Both the position numbers and the translations under genes were made by a program. Below the pieces are notes generated by a model. The model saw only the letters and a list, made by a program, of their open reading frames with translations, had not been told where the DNA came from and searched no databases. A DNA stretch of 64,000 nt, taken from Arthrobacter_M sp030063245. GTDB lineage: Bacteria; Actinomycetota; Actinomycetes; Actinomycetales; Micrococcaceae. Shown here one piece after another: positions 60,081 through 64,000 of this stretch (positions are counted from its first letter, which is position 1; each line of letters begins with the position of its first letter). The DNA lies in assembly GCF_051131705.1 (NCBI RefSeq), contig NZ_CP180316.1, forward strand, positions 2,418,001-2,482,000, in the 5' to 3' direction.

Positions 60081-61640
60081 CTACTGGGAATACAGCCTCG
60101 GCGCGTCGAAGAATGCCAGTTCGAGGCGGGCTGAGCCGCCGAACGCCTGCCGCATCCGCTCCCGCTCCCCCGTCGAGCCGTTCCGTGCAGCTTGGTCCGT
60201 GATGGAGATTGCCCTCCGGGTGGCGGCCGCGAAGTCTTCATCCGCGTAGGTGGTCAGCCAAGCCGCATACGGGTGCTCGCCGTCGTCGGCCGGTTGGTCC
60301 GCACGGAACTGGTCGTGCAGCGTCGCTCCCACGTCCGCATACAGCCAATAACACGGCAGCAGGGCCGCCACGAGTTCCGCATAGCTGCCGCCGGCACTGG
60401 CCGCGAGCAAATGATCGAGGTAAGCCTTGGTCACCGGGCCCGGCGCTGCATCCGCCAGTTGGCCGCCCAGCCAGTTGCGGTGCAGCTCTGTCTCCACCAG
60501 CAGGCACTGCCGGGACGAGTTGGCCCAGAAAAGTTGTTCTTCCTCGGTCGGCGCCAGGGCGCTGGCCCGCGCCAGCACGCGTGAGTACCCGTTGAGATAC
60601 AGCGCATCCTGGGCCAGATAGTACTCGAAGTGCCGCCTGTGCAGGCTGCCGTCGCCCAAGGCCCTGATGAAATCCAACCCGAAGATGTCGCGGCGCACGC
60701 CGGCGATTTCCTGCCACAACTGGCCTGAGAACTCGCCGTCTGCCGGTGGCCGGTGCGCCCAGAGCGACTGAAAATGATTGACCGGGCCGTGGCCCCCGCC
60801 GACCTGGAGTTCGTCCGCGTGCTCCAGTGCACCCTGCAGCCACGCCTTGACACGCTGCAGGGAGGCCGGCCAGTCCCCCAGCTGCGCCTGCACCGTGGCG
60901 AGGCCGGCGGAAAGCGAGCAGCCGGTGCCATGCGTATTGTGGGTGGGCACGCGGGACGCCCTGAACTGGTGCACCGAGCCGTCCGGGGACACCAGGGCAT
61001 CCGGGCAGTCCTGCGAGTCCAGGTGCCCGCCTTTGACCAGCACGCGCACGTCACTGCCCGCCGCCAGCCGCTTGCCCTGCGCCAGCGCATCGTCCCAGCT
61101 GCGTGCCGGCGGCTCGTCGACCAGCACGGCAAGCTCCGGGAGGTTCGGCGTGATCAGATCGGCTTGCCGCAGGAGCTCCCGCAGCGCATGCTCGGCATTG
61201 GCCGGCAGCAGACGGTCTCCGCTGCTGGCCACCATCACCGGATCAAGAACGACGACGGAGGGCCGGGTCCGTGTCAACCATCGGGCGACCGTGTCGATCA
61301 CGTCAGCGTCCCCGAGCATGCCGATCTTGACCGCATCGATCTCAATGTCCTCGGTGACGGCGTCCAACTGTTCCTTGAGAAATCCGACGGGGGGAACATG
61401 GACCGACCTAACGCCCCGGGTGTTCTGCGCCGTCAAGGCCGTGATGGCAGCCATGCCGTAGCCGCCATTCGCCGCAATACTCTTCAGGTCCGCCTGGATG
61501 CCTGCCCCACCGGAAGGATCGGAGCCGGCGATGCTGAGCACGCGCGGCACCCGGTTCAGAGCGGGCCGCGGATCCGGGCTGCGGTGCTGCTGGCTGGTTT
61601 GCTGGTTGGCCTGCTGGTTGTTTTGCTGGTTGCTGCGCAT
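60081..61640 (-). CDS. ThiD-TenA fusion: HMP-P kinase and thiaminase II
   Basis: A 519-residue thiamine-pathway fusion. The ThiD half (residues about 35-295) has VLSIAGSDPSGGAGIQADLK, VVLDPVMVASSGDRLL and PTHNTHGTGCSLSAGLA, and phosphorylates hydroxymethylpyrimidine phosphate. The TenA half has HRRHFEYYLAQDALYLNGYS, LLPCYWLYADVGATL (catalytic Cys) and an acidic helix, and recovers the pyrimidine from damaged thiamine. The first 25 residues are Gln/Asn-rich. ATG 61640 follows a TPP riboswitch whose 3' strand contains AGGGA, so the start is fixed by this. Confidence 0.95.
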   Translation of the reverse strand: MRSNQQNNQQANQQTSQQHRSPDPRPALNRVPRVLSIAGSDPSGGAGIQADLKSIAANGGYGMAAITALTAQNTRGVRSVHVPPVGFLKEQLDAVTEDIEIDAVKIGMLGDADVIDTVARWLTRTRPSVVVLDPVMVASSGDRLLPANAEHALRELLRQADLITPNLPELAVLVDEPPARSWDDALAQGKRLAAGSDVRVLVKGGHLDSQDCPDALVSPDGSVHQFRASRVPTHNTHGTGCSLSAGLATVQAQLGDWPASLQRVKAWLQGALEHADELQVGGGHGPVNHFQSLWAHRPPADGEFSGQLWQEIAGVRRDIFGLDFIRALGDGSLHRRHFEYYLAQDALYLNGYSRVLARASALAPTEEEQLFWANSSRQCLLVETELHRNWLGGQLADAAPGPVTKAYLDHLLAASAGGSYAELVAALLPCYWLYADVGATLHDQFRADQPADDGEHPYAAWLTTYADEDFAAATRRAISITDQAARNGSTGERERMRQAFGGSARLELAFFDAPRLYSQ

Positions 61641-61647
61641 GGACGGA

Positions 61648-61728
61648 CATCCCTTCGCCGGCGCTGACCGGGCAGGTTCAACGGGTCTGGATCTCAACCG
61701 GCCCTTTGGCGCGGCACCCCGTGTCGGA
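61648..61728 (-). promoter_or_regulatory. TPP riboswitch (THI box)
   Basis: On the minus strand, ACACGGGGTGCCG, then GGTTGAGAT (pyrimidine-binding loop; usually CTGAGA), then ACCCGTTGAACCTG and CCGGTCAGCGCCGGCGAAGG are the conserved THI-box segments in order. AGGGA at the 3' end of the switch is the ribosome-binding site for ThiD-TenA, so control of translation initiation by thiamine pyrophosphate is likely. Confidence 0.9.
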
Positions 61729-61740
61729 AACCAACACTAG

Positions 61741-61993
61741 CCGATGCCGCCGCCTCGTCCTGCCAGCCTTGAAGCCGCGCCCGTTAGTGAAGGTTCCGGA
61801 CGACTGCAAAACCGAGAAAAACCGACGACCGGCGATGTTCAGGCCGAGGGCTTCGCGGTCCCCCGCCCTGATCACAACGATATAGCTCACAGCAATATAG
61901 CGAGCCCCGTGACGGTTCTGCCGCACTGCCAGAAATGGTGGCCACAGGCAATACCACGCCTGCATGTCTGCCGCAAGGTATGCAGCGGAAGGC
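61741..61993. other. Intergenic between rne and thiD-tenA
   Basis: No gene is recognised. It should hold the promoter of the thiamine riboswitch transcript and the end of rne. TATAGCTCACAGCAATATAG (61880-61899) is an AT-richer stretch suited to a promoter. Confidence 0.45.
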
Positions 61994-64000
61994 CTACAGT
62001 TCGGAGGCCGGCACTCCAACGCCGAGAATGATCGGCGCGGTGGTCTTCGCTGCGGTCTTCGCTGCGGACTGGGGAGCCTGGGCGGGCTTGGCCGGAACAT
62101 GCACGGAATGTCCTGGAGCTCCAATATCCGAGGAATTGGCCTGCCGGGTGGTCCCGGATGTACGCTGCTGGACCTCGTTCGCGTTGGCCGATCCCTGTGC
62201 GCGGCTGGCGCCGCGGTTACGGCGGCCGCGGCGTTCACTCGTGCGCAGTGGCTGACCGTTTGCGTCCAGGCCCGAATGATCCGGGACCTCCCCGGTGGGT
62301 CCCTCCGACAGGTGATCGAGAACCTGGGCGAGACCGGCCAGGGCCTGCGACGGATCCACCGGGGACCCCGGCTGCCGGCTCGTGCCGTGCGGCAGTTCAA
62401 TTGCTTCCCCGCCGATATTCAGCACAGACGCGGCCGGCCTGCCCTCGCCGGCGGCCAGCGCGTTCCCGGGCGCCGTGTTCGCGGGCAGAGCATTCCCGGG
62501 TAGCGCATCCCCCGACGGAGCATTCGCGGCGAAGGTGCCCGCCGATTCAGCGTCCGCTGCCTGCGATTTGCCCGGCTGCCTGTTCTGGTCCAGCTGGCGC
62601 TGTCCCAATGTGCTCCGGTCGTCCTGCCGCGGTACAGCCGCCTGCCGGCCTGTGCCGTCGGGCTGCACGGCGGTTTGATGCTCTGCGCCCTCATGATGCA
62701 CGGCATGGGTGGCCGCGGCGATCGTGGCCAGGGCGGCCCGGGCCGCCGTCGCCTTGGCCTGTCGCTCTGCGTCGACCGGCTCGTTCACCGGCGCATCCCA
62801 TATCTCGGTTTCAACGGCCTGTTGGCCCCTGCGGCGCTTCTTCTCGCGCGGTGAGCGGGCCGGTTCCTGCCGCGGCTGCTCATTGCGGGCTGACGGAAGG
62901 TGCTGTTCCGCCGTCGCCGTATGCGGGCGTCGGTGTTCCACCGGAACCTCATGCGTAACGACGCCGCGGCCGGCGCAGGCCTCACACTGCTCGCCGAACA
63001 CCTCCAGCAGCCCCGTACCCATCCGCTTACGCGTCATCTGGATCAGGCCCAACGACGTCACTTCCGCCACCTGATGTTTGGTCCGGTCCCGGCCCAGGCA
63101 CTCGACCAGCCGGCGGAGCACCAAGTCACGGTTGGATTCGAGCACCATGTCGATGAAGTCGATGACAATGATGCCGCCGATGTCCCGCAGTCGCAGCTGC
63201 CGTACAACTTCTTCGGCCGCCTCCAGGTTGTTTTTGGTGACGGTTTCTTCGAGGTTTCCGCCGGAACCGGTGAACTTGCCGGTGTTGACGTCGACGACGG
63301 TCATTGCCTCGGTGCGGTCAATCACCAGGGAGCCGCCGGACGGCAGGAACACCTTGCGCTCCAATGCTTTGGCGATCTGCTCCTCGATGCGGAACGCGGC
63401 GAAGATATCCTCGCCCTTGGTCCATTTCTCCAGCCGATCCACCAGATCCGGGGCCACATACGTCACATAGGCCTCGACCGTGTCCCATGCCTCTTCGCCG
63501 GAGACGATGAGCTTGCTGAAGTCCTCGTTGAAGACATCGCGGACCACCTTGATGGTCAGGTCTGGTTCGCCGTACAGCATTTCCGGAGCGAGCGTTTTGG
63601 TCGACGTGGCCTGCGCCTCGATCCCTTCCCACTGCGCGCGCAGCCGGTTGATGTCGTGCGTGAGCTCTTCTTCGCTGGCGCCCTCGGCCGCGGTACGGAC
63701 AATGACGCCGGCGTTTTCCGGCAGATGGTCCTTCAGGATCCGTTTGAGCCGGTTCCGCTCCACGTCGGGGAGCTTGCGGGAAATACCCGTCATGGAACCG
63801 CCCGGGACGTAGACCAAGTAACGGCCCGGCAGCGAGATCTGGCTGGTCAGCCGCGCGCCCTTGTGGCCGACAGGGTCCTTGGTCACTTGGACCAGCACGG
63901 AGTCCCCTGATTTGAGCGCGTTTTCGATCCGGCGCGCCTGCCCGTCCAACCGGGAGGCTTCCCAGTTGACCTCACCTGCATACAGCACGGCGTTGCGTCC
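61994..64000 (-). CDS. rne: Ribonuclease E/G, 5' end outside window
   Basis: Partial: at least 668 residues, the start lies beyond the right edge. The S1 part (GRNAVLYAGEVNWEASRLDG, DSVLVQVTKDPVGHKGARLT) is followed by the catalytic core (EAMTVVDVNTGKFTGSGGNL and GIIVIDFIDM give the metal-binding Asp/Asn residues) and the zinc link EQCEACAGRG (CxxC). The C-terminal 270 residues are disordered, with short repeats such as NALPGNALPANTAPGNALAA. It is the main endonuclease of RNA processing and decay. Confidence 0.96.
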   Translation of the reverse strand, partial: GRNAVLYAGEVNWEASRLDGQARRIENALKSGDSVLVQVTKDPVGHKGARLTSQISLPGRYLVYVPGGSMTGISRKLPDVERNRLKRILKDHLPENAGVIVRTAAEGASEEELTHDINRLRAQWEGIEAQATSTKTLAPEMLYGEPDLTIKVVRDVFNEDFSKLIVSGEEAWDTVEAYVTYVAPDLVDRLEKWTKGEDIFAAFRIEEQIAKALERKVFLPSGGSLVIDRTEAMTVVDVNTGKFTGSGGNLEETVTKNNLEAAEEVVRQLRLRDIGGIIVIDFIDMVLESNRDLVLRRLVECLGRDRTKHQVAEVTSLGLIQMTRKRMGTGLLEVFGEQCEACAGRGVVTHEVPVEHRRPHTATAEQHLPSARNEQPRQEPARSPREKKRRRGQQAVETEIWDAPVNEPVDAERQAKATAARAALATIAAATHAVHHEGAEHQTAVQPDGTGRQAAVPRQDDRSTLGQRQLDQNRQPGKSQAADAESAGTFAANAPSGDALPGNALPANTAPGNALAAGEGRPAASVLNIGGEAIELPHGTSRQPGSPVDPSQALAGLAQVLDHLSEGPTGEVPDHSGLDANGQPLRTSERRGRRNRGASRAQGSANANEVQQRTSGTTRQANSSDIGAPGHSVHVPAKPAQAPQSAAKTAAKTTAPIILGVGVPASEL

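Noticed and set aside
62900..63910. 336-codon plus-strand frame
   Set aside because: Antisense to the conserved catalytic core of rne.

Overview
The window is high-GC actinobacterial DNA. The block order rne / thiD-tenA / rplU / rpmA / obgE / proB / proA / nadD / rsfS / phosphoglycerate-mutase-like gene / tRNA-Ala, the class Ib ribonucleotide reductase operon nrdHIEF, and the many Arthrobacter-like membrane proteins point to a member of the Micrococcaceae (Arthrobacter sensu lato). That assignment is inferred from gene content; no marker was aligned.

The left part (about 1-29 kb) is an eroded accessory region. It holds broken genes: two decayed YhcG/DUF1016 nuclease genes, a tail-to-tail fusion of truncated ctaG and SDR genes, a GH15 glycosidase split by nested insertion sequences, a frameshifted ACR3-type arsenic transporter, an egtD remnant, a TniB-like ATPase remnant, and fragments of acyl-CoA ligase, TetR and 3-hydroxyacyl-CoA dehydrogenase genes. 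It also holds complete mobile elements: an IS982 element with an IS630 element inserted in its flank, and an ISL3 element inside the second DUF1016 gene. Among these are apparently working genes: a pRiA4b ORF-3 domain protein, an FNT transporter with an MFS partner, a DUF998 membrane protein, an almost complete type I restriction subunit HsdR without HsdM or HsdS, an exonuclease/endonuclease/phosphatase family protein, RNase Z, ArfB, a VapBC pair and a RelE-like toxin/antitoxin pair.

From 29 to 50 kb the DNA is mainly chromosomal: nrdHIEF on the minus strand with a palindromic NrdR-box-like site and DnaA-box-like sequences upstream, a LysR regulator, an aldehyde dehydrogenase, metF-metE, a badly frameshifted acyl-CoA synthetase, an RNA methyltransferase, an aquaglyceroporin, GrpB and SDR genes. 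A compact three-gene cluster follows: type III polyketide synthase, methyltransferase and FAD monooxygenase, which resembles phenolic-lipid (alkylresorcinol/quinone) pathways. A YchJ protein and a membrane/coiled-coil protein come next.

From 50.9 to 64 kb lies the conserved housekeeping block on the minus strand, with a broken HTH-nucleotidyltransferase gene and a tRNA-Ala(GGC) followed by a clear terminator at its edge. thiD-tenA is preceded by a TPP riboswitch. The window ends inside rne, which continues beyond it.

Two trends stand out. First, single-base frameshifts are frequent, so either real decay or consensus errors should be considered for each. Second, short exact tandem duplications occur inside otherwise healthy genes.
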